A DNA stretch of 13,788 nucleotides from Microcaldota archaeon (GCA_021823425.1 JAKANX010000021.1:1-13788), one strand, 5' to 3'; shown: positions 1-8,446, counted from the stretch's first letter. Numbers and translations: made by a program. Notes: a model not told the origin generated them from the letters alone.

Positions 1-1
1 C

Positions 2-3000
2 CGCAATTCTCCCCCCGCCATAAGCGCTTATCTTGCCCTCTCGTTTCTTTTTGCTTTTTCCGCCGCCTCCTTCGCCTGGTGCAGCGTATCGTTCTCCCCA
101 AACCCGGTCACGACTGGCTCGACCTTCACCCTCAGCTGGAACAGCGACGCCCCTACAGTGAACCTGAATTGCTACGGGCTTCTGGCTTATCCGGCGCCCG
201 GGGTCGCAGGAAGCGGTTCAGTCCCATACACATTCAACGCAGCAGGCGCCGAAACCTGCACTTGCTCCGCGATAGGAGGAACCTGGGGCGCGAACAGCGC
301 GACCCTTACCGTGAAGAGTCCGCCCGCGTGCAACGTATACTGGTTTCCCACCGACATCTCAGCACCAGGCTCGAGCACTGCGTTCTGGAGCTCCACGAAC
401 GCCGCGAGCGCCAGCGCATCATGCAGCGGGCCGATAACCGCCTCCAATCTTGCAATTCCGTCTTCAGGCTCCCAGCTGATACAGTTCAACCAGACCCAGG
501 CCGGGACCGAAACCTGCACGGTGTTCGTGAACAACGGCGCAGGCGCCACAAGCAGCTGCTTCTCGGGCAACCTCAACGTGGCGCCCGCGATAGTCGCGCC
601 CACATGCAGCGCGTTATGGAGCCCTGCGTCCATAACCGCTCCGGGCAGGAGCACGGTGTCATGGACCACCGCACACGCGACATCCATAAGCTACACGTGC
701 GCCGGCCCTCTCCCGGGCTCCGGCAGCGGCATTCCTGCGAACGGCTCGGCGCCCTTTGACTTTACCGCGTCCCAAACAGGCATGGAATCGTGCACGCTTA
801 CCGCAACGGGCCCCGGCGGAAGCACGAGCTGCAGCGCCTCGGCGAATGTCGCGCCCGCAAGCGCGCCCACATGCCAGCTCTATTTCACGCCCAGCTCCAT
901 AACTGCTCCCGGAAGGACTATGGCAAGCTGGATTTCCAAGGACACGACGGGCAGCATTTCATATTCCTGCATCGGGCCGGTGAACGGCTCCGGAAGCGGG
1001 CTTCCGCTCAACGGCTCCACGCCCCTTGATTTCATGGCCGGCCAGATCGGCACCGAGACCTGCACCGCATACATAAGCGGCCCGGGCGGAAGCAACAGCT
1101 GCAGCGCCAGCGTCGTGATTCTTGCGCAGTCCTCGCCGCCCGCATGCAGCCTTTCGTTCTCTCCGAACCCCCTGGGCGTTCCTCCAACGGGCACCGCCCG
1201 GACGTGGGCGCACCTCACTTCCACGGGCGCGGACAATGCGAGCTATTCCTGCTACGGCCCGCTGGTAGCAAGCGGCCCGTTGGCGACAAGCGGCGACGCG
1301 CCCTTGGACTTTTCCTCGTCCCAGACAGGGACCGAGACCTGCACCGTTTACGTAGTGGGGCCCGGCGGGAGCGGAAGCTGCACCGCCGCTGTCGCAGTGG
1401 CGCCGCAGAACCAGCCGAGCTGCACAGCATACTGGTCGCCCTCAAACATCGCAGCCCCGGGCAACTCCACGATCTATTGGAACTCCCTTAACGCTGCAGG
1501 AACCGCGACCTACTCGTGCACCGGCCCGGTGCCAGGCTCAGGCGGCAGCCTGCCGCTCACGGGCTCCGTGCAGTTCCACTTCCCATCCTACCAGACCGGG
1601 ACGGAAACCTGCACGCTCTCAATTGCCGGGGCAAGCGGCGCTCCCGGAGCGTGCACCGCGAACCTGAACATAGTCCCCACAGTCCTTCCGCAATGCACCA
1701 TCTCATTCTCGCCTTCGCCCATCTCAGCCCCGGGCGCCACGACCGTGAGCTGGACCTCCACCGATGCGATAGGCACGGCAAGCTATTCCTGCACTGGGGC
1801 GGTTACGAGCAGCGGCGCCGGCCTTGCCCTCAACGGGAGCGTTCCCCTTAGCTTCACCGCCAGCCAGTCGGGAACCGAGACCTGCACGATAACGCTTAGC
1901 GGCCCGGGCGGCACGAACACGTGCAGCGGCTCGGTCTCCATAAGCAGCGGCGGAATTCCCTGCGCCTCGCAGGCCGACTGCGGAAGCGTCGAATCCTATT
2001 CGTGCGTTGCCGGCACGTGCAGGAACGCGACCTGCGGGGATCACGTGTGCAACCAGTGCACGTTCAGCCCCTGCGGCCCGAACGCCGAGACTTCGCAGAA
2101 CTGCCCGCAGGACTGCGGATGCGCGAGCCAGTGCAGCCCAGGCCAGTCGCAGTGCAACTACCAGGGCCAGATACAATATTGCTATTATGATTCAACAGGG
2201 GGCTGCTACAAGTGGGGCGCGGCGCAGAACTGCCAGGGCGGCACCTGCACAGGCGCAAGCCCGAACGCCTACTGCATAGGCTCAGGCACGTGCAACTGCA
2301 ACAACCTCACCTGCGCGGCGTATTACCAGACGTGCGGCTACAGGGACTCCCAGTCGTGCATAAACAACCGCTGCTCGCCCGCGGTCTGCGGGGACGGGTT
2401 CTGCAACTGGTGCGGCTTCGGGCCGTGCGCAGGCACCACCGAAGGCACCTACAACTGCCCTCAGGACTGCGGGTCCAAGTGCGGGGACGGCGTATGCAAC
2501 GGAAGGGAGAACCAGGTGAACTGCCCCCAGGACTGCGGCGCTCCGTGCGCTAACCAGTGCTCTTCAGGCCAGGCAAGATGCTCGAATACCCAGGTCCAGT
2601 ACTGCACCCAGAACGCGACCGGCTGCTGGGTCTGGGCGCTTGCAGCCAATTGCCCAGCCGGCCAGACTTGCTTTGGCTCAGGCTGCATATCGTCATTGGC
2701 CCCGGCATGCGCCCTCTCATGGTCCCCGAACCCGCTGAACCGCACCCAAAACGGGTATGCGCAGACTGGGAACGTCATTCCTGCCAACAGCACCCTGTCC
2801 TGGGCGATGAGCTCCGACACTGTATTCAACGGCTCTTCAGCCATAGTTTATACCTGCGCGGGCTCCAAGATGTTAATCGGTTATCCGGACAACCGCAGCG
2901 GTTCCGTGGTGTATCCGTTTTCCAAGGACGGCTCATGTTCGGAGGACTGCGCCCTCTCCGTCTTCAACAGCGTCGGCAACGGGGCCACGTGCTGGGCGCA

Positions 3001-4810
3001 GCTCAACTTCTCTGACTGCGGGGCTCCCGCAGTGTGCACCAACCAATGCACGGCTGGCCAGACCAACTGCACCGCGGCCGGCCAACTCCAGAACTGCACC
3101 CAGAACGCGAGCGGCTGCTGGGTGTGGGGAACGCCCAATGCGTGCTCGTCAGGCCAGGCCTGCTCCAACACAACTTGCGCTATCGCCTGCCAGGACCGCG
3201 CGGCATTGCGCCCCGTGAGCCTCGCTTCCAGCGCCAACGGGACGCAAATCCTTTCATACAATATTGACGCCAATGTCTCCTGCAACGCGAGCATACTGCA
3301 CGCGGCCGCGTTCGTAATCCCGGACAACGCGTGCTCGGGCAGCGGAGCCGAATACTCATTCGGCTTCTATCCGTCCACAAACCGGAGCCCCTATTCGCAC
3401 ACCATGCTCAGCCGCCTGGCCAACGGCTCGCACACGTTCCGCGTGGAAGTGAGGGGCAAGACGAACCCGGCCTGCTACGGAACCGGGATAAACTGCTATC
3501 CGGTCCTGATAAACTCGGCGCAGGCCTCATACGCGGTAACCAACAGCCCGTACCTCGCGAACAGGTACGTGTGCAACGCGACCTGCACGGACAGCTGCAC
3601 CCCGGGCCAGTCAAGGTGCAGCGGCAACACGCCCCAGCTATGCGGCGATTCCAATCGTGACGGCTGCTTCGAATGGGCGAACGTGCCGTGCTCGGGCGCG
3701 TGCGTGAACGGGGCCTGCAGGAACGACTGCCCCATAGTGACGAACCTGCTTCCCGCGAACAATTCCAACTCGTCTTCGCCCGTGTCTTTCTCCATGCGCG
3801 TCACGGACAGCCTCAACGCTTTTGATGACTGCGCGCTCTTCGTGGACGGCGTGCAGAGGACCAGCTGGGCGTCCTCCTCCACAACCGGAACTACGACCAG
3901 CGAGCCGGTCCAGCTCGGAAGCGGGCTGCGCTCCTGGAACTGGCAGTGCAGGAATTCCAACTGCACCAACCCCTCGGCGAGCTGGTACCTCTGGATTGGC
4001 GCAAAGGGATGCCTTTCCAACAACGACTGCGGCCCCTCGGGCTGCTGCAACCTCGCGGCGCACTCGTGCTCGGCATCGGGCTGCACCGCCTGCTCAAAGG
4101 ACGGGGACTGCGCCTCCGGCTGCTGCGACCTTTCCAGCAACAGGTGCTTTTCGGCGTGCGCGGCGTGCAATTCCACTTCGCAGTGCGCCCCGGGCTTTGA
4201 ATGCGCGAACGGCACGTGCACGGACTGCACGCAGGACGGCATATGCAATCCCAGGTGCGCCGGCGATCCCGACTGCGCCCACAACTGCACTTCCAACGGC
4301 GACTGCGCCTCCGGCTGCTGCAACGTGACCGCTGCGGCTTGCGTTTCCTCCTCCGTTTGCGGGAACGCCACCTGCGGGCCCACGGACGGAATATGCCCTG
4401 CGAACTGCGGAAGCGTGGCATGCACCACCGTGCGCTTCACGGGGACGCGCACGAGCGGGTCGGCGTTTGCCCGCAATTGCGTGATAAACGACCTGGACTG
4501 CTGCTCCCCGCAGCTTGACGCCGACAACTGCCACACCCTGAGCGTGCAGGGCGGCGCCAGCATATTCGTGGTGAGCGGGAGTTCGGCCAGCGTCGCGGTT
4601 CCGTTCACGCACATTTCCCGCAGCGGGACCGCGCTGAACGTCGTTCCGGCGTACATCGCGGTGAGCAACCCGGACCCGTCCAACATCCAGTTCGTGTTCG
4701 TGCCGTTCAACATAAGCGGCAGCTATTCCTATCCGCTCATGATAATGACGTCTAATTCCACGCCCCCTGGCCAGGATAACGTCCTGATAGACACGAGCTA
4801 CACGGGTTGA
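2..4810 (+). CDS. Giant secreted cysteine-rich protein with Ig-like repeats (5' end outside window)
   Basis: The reading frame is open from base 2 to the stop at 4808-4810, giving at least 1602 aa. The first candidate start inside (GTG 158) falls in the middle of a repeat. Upstream of it, residues 8-25 form a hydrophobic signal-peptide core (AYLALSFLFAFSAASFA) followed by the first repeat at W26-C27, so the true start lies just before the window. Residues 26-650 are seven ~90-aa Ig-like repeats. Residues 650-900 are cysteine-rich, with three CGDxxCN...NCPQDCG modules. Residues 903-1008 are a diverged Ig-like unit. Four QC-x2-GQ...GC-W-x-W modules begin near residues 707, 852, 1011 and 1197. 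Residues 1243-1335 look like another beta domain, 1337-1475 are compact Cys knots, and 1476-1602 a C-terminal domain. There is no terminal membrane helix or sorting motif, so it is probably released or held by a partner. Many N-x-S/T sequons, including an NGS in three of the Ig repeats, suggest N-glycosylation. Role unknown; adhesin or cell-surface protein is an inference. Confidence 0.85.
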   Translation, partial: RNSPPAISAYLALSFLFAFSAASFAWCSVSFSPNPVTTGSTFTLSWNSDAPTVNLNCYGLLAYPAPGVAGSGSVPYTFNAAGAETCTCSAIGGTWGANSATLTVKSPPACNVYWFPTDISAPGSSTAFWSSTNAASASASCSGPITASNLAIPSSGSQLIQFNQTQAGTETCTVFVNNGAGATSSCFSGNLNVAPAIVAPTCSALWSPASITAPGRSTVSWTTAHATSISYTCAGPLPGSGSGIPANGSAPFDFTASQTGMESCTLTATGPGGSTSCSASANVAPASAPTCQLYFTPSSITAPGRTMASWISKDTTGSISYSCIGPVNGSGSGLPLNGSTPLDFMAGQIGTETCTAYISGPGGSNSCSASVVILAQSSPPACSLSFSPNPLGVPPTGTARTWAHLTSTGADNASYSCYGPLVASGPLATSGDAPLDFSSSQTGTETCTVYVVGPGGSGSCTAAVAVAPQNQPSCTAYWSPSNIAAPGNSTIYWNSLNAAGTATYSCTGPVPGSGGSLPLTGSVQFHFPSYQTGTETCTLSIAGASGAPGACTANLNIVPTVLPQCTISFSPSPISAPGATTVSWTSTDAIGTASYSCTGAVTSSGAGLALNGSVPLSFTASQSGTETCTITLSGPGGTNTCSGSVSISSGGIPCASQADCGSVESYSCVAGTCRNATCGDHVCNQCTFSPCGPNAETSQNCPQDCGCASQCSPGQSQCNYQGQIQYCYYDSTGGCYKWGAAQNCQGGTCTGASPNAYCIGSGTCNCNNLTCAAYYQTCGYRDSQSCINNRCSPAVCGDGFCNWCGFGPCAGTTEGTYNCPQDCGSKCGDGVCNGRENQVNCPQDCGAPCANQCSSGQARCSNTQVQYCTQNATGCWVWALAANCPAGQTCFGSGCISSLAPACALSWSPNPLNRTQNGYAQTGNVIPANSTLSWAMSSDTVFNGSSAIVYTCAGSKMLIGYPDNRSGSVVYPFSKDGSCSEDCALSVFNSVGNGATCWAQLNFSDCGAPAVCTNQCTAGQTNCTAAGQLQNCTQNASGCWVWGTPNACSSGQACSNTTCAIACQDRAALRPVSLASSANGTQILSYNIDANVSCNASILHAAAFVIPDNACSGSGAEYSFGFYPSTNRSPYSHTMLSRLANGSHTFRVEVRGKTNPACYGTGINCYPVLINSAQASYAVTNSPYLANRYVCNATCTDSCTPGQSRCSGNTPQLCGDSNRDGCFEWANVPCSGACVNGACRNDCPIVTNLLPANNSNSSSPVSFSMRVTDSLNAFDDCALFVDGVQRTSWASSSTTGTTTSEPVQLGSGLRSWNWQCRNSNCTNPSASWYLWIGAKGCLSNNDCGPSGCCNLAAHSCSASGCTACSKDGDCASGCCDLSSNRCFSACAACNSTSQCAPGFECANGTCTDCTQDGICNPRCAGDPDCAHNCTSNGDCASGCCNVTAAACVSSSVCGNATCGPTDGICPANCGSVACTTVRFTGTRTSGSAFARNCVINDLDCCSPQLDADNCHTLSVQGGASIFVVSGSSASVAVPFTHISRSGTALNVVPAYIAVSNPDPSNIQFVFVPFNISGSYSYPLMIMTSNSTPPGQDNVLIDTSYTG
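77..1955 (+). repeat. Seven tandem ~90-aa Ig-like repeats
   Basis: Repeat starts, marked by the first Cys codon, lie at 80, 329, 605, 872, 1145, 1421 and 1694, a spacing of 249-276 nt. Shared features in order: a Cys followed by SPxxI-x-APG; a W-centred strand (STVSW); YSCxGP; a GSGSG-LPLNGS loop; LDF; and TGTETCT followed by GPGG and a final Cys before VAP. The pattern of one W and several fixed cysteines per unit fits a disulfide-stabilised Ig-like beta sandwich. The first repeat is the most diverged; repeats 3, 4 and 7 are the most alike and keep an NGS glycosylation sequon in the same loop. Confidence 0.85.
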
Positions 4811-4814
4811 TCAC

Positions 4815-6821
4815 ATGAAAAAACTCCTCCTGCTTTCCCTTCTCGCGCTGCTCGCGTTCGGCACATCGTCCGCAGTGTTCAACCTCACGATACACGTGTG
4901 CGGCCATTGCGGGGTAGCCGACGGCTGCTGCGCCGAGCCCGGGGTGTGCCTTCCGTCCCAATATTCCACCGACCCGGACTGCGGGCACGCGTGCACCGCC
5001 AATTCGCAATGCCCATCCGGCTCCCAGTGCATAAGCGGGACGTGCACGGACTGCACGCAGAACGGCGTGTGCATCCCCTCCTGTTCAAACGACCCGGACT
5101 GCAACAACTGCCCCGCATGCTCCACCTGCCCTGCAAGCAACCCGAACTGCTGCTCCGGGGTGAACTGCCCCACCGGGCAGGCGTGCATAAACGGCCAATG
5201 CAGCGACTGCACGGCCAACGGAGTGTGCAACCCCAATTGCGACGGAAAGGACCCGGACTGCTCATGCACTTCTTCAGCCACATGCCCCCAGAACTCAACC
5301 TGCATCGCAGGCTCCTGCACCTCGTGCGGGAAGGACAACTGGTGCAACCCCTTCTGCCCTGCGGGCACCGACCCGGACTGCACGAATCAGGCCGGCGGCT
5401 GCGTGCCCGCGTGCCCGGCGGGATTCTCCTGCCTCAACGGAAACTGCCTTAGCTGCGCCGCGGACGGCGTGTGCAATCCGTCCTGCGCACCTGGAACCGA
5501 CCCCGACTGCTGCGCAACAAGCAGCGACTGCGCCGGCGGCAAGATTTGCAGCGCAGGAACGTGCGTGCTTCCATCCTGCATCGCGGACGGATTCTGCAAC
5601 ACGAGTTGCGCCAACGATCCGGACTGCTGCATAGCGGACGGCACGTGCCCCACCCAGGGATGCGCAAGGGGCTCGGATCCGGACTGCGCCGGAGCAGGAG
5701 GAAACGACACCTGCAAGCAATGCGGCGCCGACGGCATGTGCAACGCGTGCTGCGCTTCCGACCCGGACTGCGGCAAGCCGGAATGCACGGACAGCGCGCA
5801 GTGCGGCGCGGCGCAGACCTGCATGAACCACTATTGCGTTTACACCCCGCTTGCGCAGCCGGGCGGAAACAACGGGAACGCGACCTTCATCATAATCTAC
5901 GCCCCGGGCAACGCAAGCCCCGGCGAAATGGTGCGCGTGAACGTAACTTTCCTGAACGGCACCCCCGCCACCAAGGCGCTCATATACGTGAAATACCCTG
6001 ACGGGAGCCAGGTGCAGGTGATAACCGACCTGCTCGGAATCGCGTCCTTCAACGCCACGGCCTCCGGCTACTACTACTACGACGCCTACGGCGTCGCGAT
6101 TTACCAGAATTCGGTGACGTACGTGCCGCAGGAAGGCAAGGCGCAGCCCGTGGACCAGGTTTATTTCACGCAGATAGCGCCCGCAAGGCAGCAGAAAACG
6201 CTCATAGTCCCGATTACCATAACTGAGCCCAGCAAGCTCACCCTCTCGGTCTACGAGGAAAGGAACCAGTCCGCTCCATCTTCGCTCGCGATAAAGACGC
6301 CTGCGCTCAAGATTCTCAGCACCGCAACGGACAACGCGGGCAAATACGCGGAAAACTACTCGCAGGATTTCGGGCGCTATGTTTTCACAATTACCGCCAA
6401 GCAGGACGTGCAGCGGCTTTACGCAAAGTTCAACCTCGAGCGCCTGCCTGCGGGGGTGGAAGCCAAGAGCGACTACCTTCTTCCGCTCATCCTGTTCCTC
6501 ATTGCCCTCGCGATAGGCGTTGCGTACGCGATGCGCAAGAGCCTTCCGCTCGCGCTTTCGTTCGGAAAGGGCATCACGGTTACGGTTTCCCCGGAGAAGC
6601 CCAAGCCCCAGTCGGAGGTGGAAATCGTGCTCGAGCTCGGAAAGGGCGTGCCTTACGCGGAGCGCGACTTCATCGTAGTCCTCAAGAGCACCAATGAGAT
6701 GTTCAGCCTGAAGACGAACAAGAACGGGGTCGCTCTCTTCGTGCCCTACAACACCGGCAAGTACGCGGTAGACGTGCCCGGGTACACGCTCAGGGGCAAC
6801 AGGGAATTCGAGGTCGCCTGA
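4815..6821 (+). CDS. Membrane-anchored cysteine-rich surface protein
   Basis: 668 aa. Residues 1-20 are a classic signal peptide (MKKLLLLSLLALLAFGTSSA). Residues 29-341 hold 64 cysteines arranged in repeats of the type C-x2-DGVCNPxC ending in DPDC; DPDC occurs eight times. Residues 355-545 lack cysteine and look like two extracellular beta-sandwich regions (YAPGNASPGEMVRVNVTF at the start). Residues 554-573 are one transmembrane helix followed by RK. By the positive-inside rule the last ~95 residues are cytoplasmic; they again look like a beta-sandwich (VTVSPEKPKPQSEVEIVLE). The start ATG follows the upstream stop by 4 nt and overlaps no clear SD apart from TGATC, so translation may be coupled. 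The upstream gene shares the same Cys module, which suggests a joint surface structure. Function not recognised; enzyme motifs were not seen. Confidence 0.88.
   Translation: MKKLLLLSLLALLAFGTSSAVFNLTIHVCGHCGVADGCCAEPGVCLPSQYSTDPDCGHACTANSQCPSGSQCISGTCTDCTQNGVCIPSCSNDPDCNNCPACSTCPASNPNCCSGVNCPTGQACINGQCSDCTANGVCNPNCDGKDPDCSCTSSATCPQNSTCIAGSCTSCGKDNWCNPFCPAGTDPDCTNQAGGCVPACPAGFSCLNGNCLSCAADGVCNPSCAPGTDPDCCATSSDCAGGKICSAGTCVLPSCIADGFCNTSCANDPDCCIADGTCPTQGCARGSDPDCAGAGGNDTCKQCGADGMCNACCASDPDCGKPECTDSAQCGAAQTCMNHYCVYTPLAQPGGNNGNATFIIIYAPGNASPGEMVRVNVTFLNGTPATKALIYVKYPDGSQVQVITDLLGIASFNATASGYYYYDAYGVAIYQNSVTYVPQEGKAQPVDQVYFTQIAPARQQKTLIVPITITEPSKLTLSVYEERNQSAPSSLAIKTPALKILSTATDNAGKYAENYSQDFGRYVFTITAKQDVQRLYAKFNLERLPAGVEAKSDYLLPLILFLIALAIGVAYAMRKSLPLALSFGKGITVTVSPEKPKPQSEVEIVLELGKGVPYAERDFIVVLKSTNEMFSLKTNKNGVALFVPYNTGKYAVDVPGYTLRGNREFEVA
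4899..5837 (+). repeat. DPDC-type cysteine-rich repeat array
   Basis: Encodes residues 29-341 of the anchored surface protein. The unit is roughly 30-45 aa: C-x2-C-x2-DG-x-C-N-x2-C-x3-5-DPDC, with extra CC pairs in some units. The eight DPDC tetrads end at residues 56, 96, 149, 189, 232, 271, 291 and 319. About one residue in five is Cys, coded almost only by TGC. Aspartates next to paired cysteines would suit disulfide-locked, possibly calcium-binding small domains, but metal binding is inference only. Confidence 0.8.
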
Positions 6822-6824
6822 AAA

Positions 6825-7412
6825 TCACGAGTACCTGGCCCTCGCCTTCACTTCCCCAATCCTTTCCCTTATCTTTTCCGCATTCCCGACTTCGGAGCAA
6901 TATCCGGACAAGAACGCCTCCTCCCCGCCCCTTATCGCCTTTAGCATGGTGAGCACGTCCACGGCCTTGTCCTCCACGTCCTGGGAAAGGAAACCGAGCC
7001 CGAAATCAATGGCTGAAATGCCCTCCTTTCCTGAAATGAGGTTCGCAGGCGTGAAATCCCCATGCATGATTCCCGCGTTGTGCAGTTTTCCGAGCATCCT
7101 TCCGGCTTCCGCGCACTCGCGCGCGTCCATCCGCGGCCTCTTGCCGCCTATTTTTCCCATCCCTATTGAGAATTCGTCCACGAAAAATACAACCGGGCAG
7201 CCCACGCCTGCAAGCTTGGCGCGGTGCAGGAGCCTCGCCTCCATCCTCGTTCGCTCCCTCCTTAGGCGCGCGTCCAAGGCAGCTATGCGGTAATTTTTTG
7301 GAATCCGTTCCTTGACCATTATTCCCATTCCCATGAATTTTTCCCTGCGCACCACCGCCTCGGCGCCCCTGAGCTGGTTCCCTGTTTCCTGTTTCGTGTT
7401 TTGGGCGCCCAT
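6825..7412 (-). CDS. bud32: KEOPS complex kinase/ATPase Bud32
   Basis: 195 aa, the usual size of a stand-alone archaeal Bud32 (PRPK family). Bud32 is the small atypical kinase of KEOPS, which with Kae1 makes N6-threonylcarbamoyladenosine at position 37 of ANN-decoding tRNAs. Visible motifs are GAEA at 16-19, the lysine-bearing VKERIPKNYR at 33-42, LDARLRRERTRMEARLL at 46-62, the catalytic loop HGDFTPANLI at 117-126 (Asp119, Asn124), DFG at 136-138 and EDKAVDVLTMLKAI at 147-160. The N terminus is about 10 residues longer than the family core. The start ATG lies 8 nt after the stop of the protease gene with GGTGG just before it, so it is the last gene of a three-gene operon. Kae1 is not in this window and is not fused to it, unlike in several euryarchaea. 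Confidence 0.93.
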   Translation of the reverse strand: MGAQNTKQETGNQLRGAEAVVRREKFMGMGIMVKERIPKNYRIAALDARLRRERTRMEARLLHRAKLAGVGCPVVFFVDEFSIGMGKIGGKRPRMDARECAEAGRMLGKLHNAGIMHGDFTPANLISGKEGISAIDFGLGFLSQDVEDKAVDVLTMLKAIRGGEEAFLSGYCSEVGNAEKIRERIGEVKARARYS

Positions 7413-7420
7413 TCCACCAC

Positions 7421-8011
7421 TCAGTAAATGAAAAGGAAAACGAACAGCAGGGAAAAAGCAGCCCAGACCGCCACGTTCCAGTCAAAGACCTTGCTTCCGT
7501 CCAGGGGGAAAATAGGTATCATGTTGAAGAGCCCGAGCCACACGTTTATCTTGGACGCGAAGAGCCAAACGCTCCCGTACCCGAGCGGAAGCGCCATGTT
7601 CATCGGAAACACGGCCGCAATCGCCAGGAAAACGAGCGAGAGCGCCATGTTGGTGAGCGGCCCGGCAAGCGAAATGAGCCCGTTCTGCTGCTTGGTGACC
7701 TTCGGCGCGTATATGTAAACCGCGCCCGGAGAGACGAAAACGAATCCGAAGACCGAGAAAAGGAGCGCCAGCACGAGCCCCTGTATCCACATCCTGAATT
7801 CAGCCTGCCCCCCGAACCTAATCGCCACGACCTTGTGCGCCAGCTCGTGCAGCACGAACCCTATCCCGACCGTTATCGCGAAAAGGGAGATGAGGTAGAC
7901 GAGCTTTCCGGGCTGCGAGAGTATTCCCAGGCCCTCGCTCGCAATTGAGAGCGCGAGCGCTATTGCGAGCGTGGAAACCACTATGTTCTTCGCTTCCTCG
8001 GTGGAAATCAT
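7421..8011 (-). CDS. Site-2-protease-like (M50) intramembrane metalloprotease
   Basis: 196 aa and strongly hydrophobic, with about five to six predicted membrane segments. The zinc site is HELAH at residues 55-59 inside a membrane helix (GIGFVLHELAHKVVAIRFGG). The third ligand motif near the C terminus is FNMIPIFPLDG at 162-172, with Asp171 as the expected ligand, matching the N-x2-P-x2-PLDG signature of the S2P/M50 family. SLAGPLTNM at 114-122 is another typical family segment. No PDZ or CBS domain is present, so it is a minimal core protease. It lies 9 nt after the preceding membrane-protein gene and 8 nt before bud32. Family members cut membrane-bound regulators or signal-peptide remnants; the substrate here is unknown, though the adjacent two-helix membrane protein is a candidate partner (inference). 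Confidence 0.9.
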   Translation of the reverse strand: MISTEEAKNIVVSTLAIALALSIASEGLGILSQPGKLVYLISLFAITVGIGFVLHELAHKVVAIRFGGQAEFRMWIQGLVLALLFSVFGFVFVSPGAVYIYAPKVTKQQNGLISLAGPLTNMALSLVFLAIAAVFPMNMALPLGYGSVWLFASKINVWLGLFNMIPIFPLDGSKVFDWNVAVWAAFSLLFVFLFIY

Positions 8012-8020
8012 GGGAATCAG

Positions 8021-8401
8021 CTATTCGACCAGTTTTTCCTCGTAAATGAGCCGTACCCTCGGGGGCGAGAGCACGCCCTCGTAGCCCTCCACTATCCCGA
8101 TTGCCTCCTTGCCGTCGTCCAGCTTGACGCGGACCTCCCTGTTCAGCGCGCTGTCGCCCAAAGCGAATCCGGTGCGCCCGAGGCCGAAAATCGTGGGCAT
8201 CCCGCCCGCCACGACGGAGACGCGGTCGCCCTTCCGTATTCCACGCACGTGCGGATAGAACACCGTAACGACTATGGAGAACGCGAGCGCGAGCGAGAGC
8301 GCCTTTGCCAAAAAGAGCAGGTCGCCGCCGTAGAACGCGAATGCGGCCAGCGCTGCGGCAACGCTCAACGCGGCAACCCTTGCAAACATGGCCAGATTCA
8401 T
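8021..8401 (-). CDS. Small two-helix membrane protein of unknown function
   Basis: 126 aa. Residues 4-24 and 28-48 are hydrophobic and likely form a membrane hairpin. Residues 50-126 are a soluble, strand-rich domain (RKGDRVSVVAGG, NREVRVKLDDG, PPRVRLIYEEKLVE) that would face the cytoplasm if both ends are inside. The fold of the tail resembles a small beta barrel such as NfeD-type OB domains, but I cannot assign a family. The ATG has no SD site and sits about 24 nt from a TATA-like box, so the mRNA is probably leaderless. As first gene of the run with the M50 protease and bud32, it may be a protease cofactor or substrate. Confidence 0.75.
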   Translation of the reverse strand: MNLAMFARVAALSVAAALAAFAFYGGDLLFLAKALSLALAFSIVVTVFYPHVRGIRKGDRVSVVAGGMPTIFGLGRTGFALGDSALNREVRVKLDDGKEAIGIVEGYEGVLSPPRVRLIYEEKLVE

Positions 8402-8420
8402 AGTTGTATTCCCGTTCCCG

Positions 8421-8430
8421 AATTTTTATG
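8421..8430 (-). promoter_or_regulatory. TATA-like box for the membrane protein / M50 / bud32 operon
   Basis: On the minus strand the 45-nt gap after cdc48 reads CATAAAAATT here, centred about 24 nt upstream of the ATG at 8401. Archaeal TATA boxes lie about 25 nt before the transcription start, so transcription would begin at or next to the ATG, giving a leaderless transcript. This agrees with the absence of any SD site before that ATG. Read-through from cdc48 is also possible because no T-rich terminator is seen. Confidence 0.5.
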
Positions 8431-8446
8431 CTTAACTATTCCAGAT

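Noticed and set aside
3496..4713. 405-aa open frame on the minus strand
   Set aside because: It is antisense to the cysteine-rich gene; TGC-rich coding makes the reverse frame lack stops. No domain or SD.
158..4810. GTG 158 as the start of the giant surface protein
   Set aside because: It falls inside the first Ig-like repeat; the frame is open to base 2 and a signal peptide lies upstream, so the start is outside the window.
4815..5837. The repeats of the cysteine-rich genes as a CRISPR array or mobile repeat
   Set aside because: Repeats are in frame, degenerate at DNA level and encode regular Cys motifs; there are no constant repeats with unique spacers.
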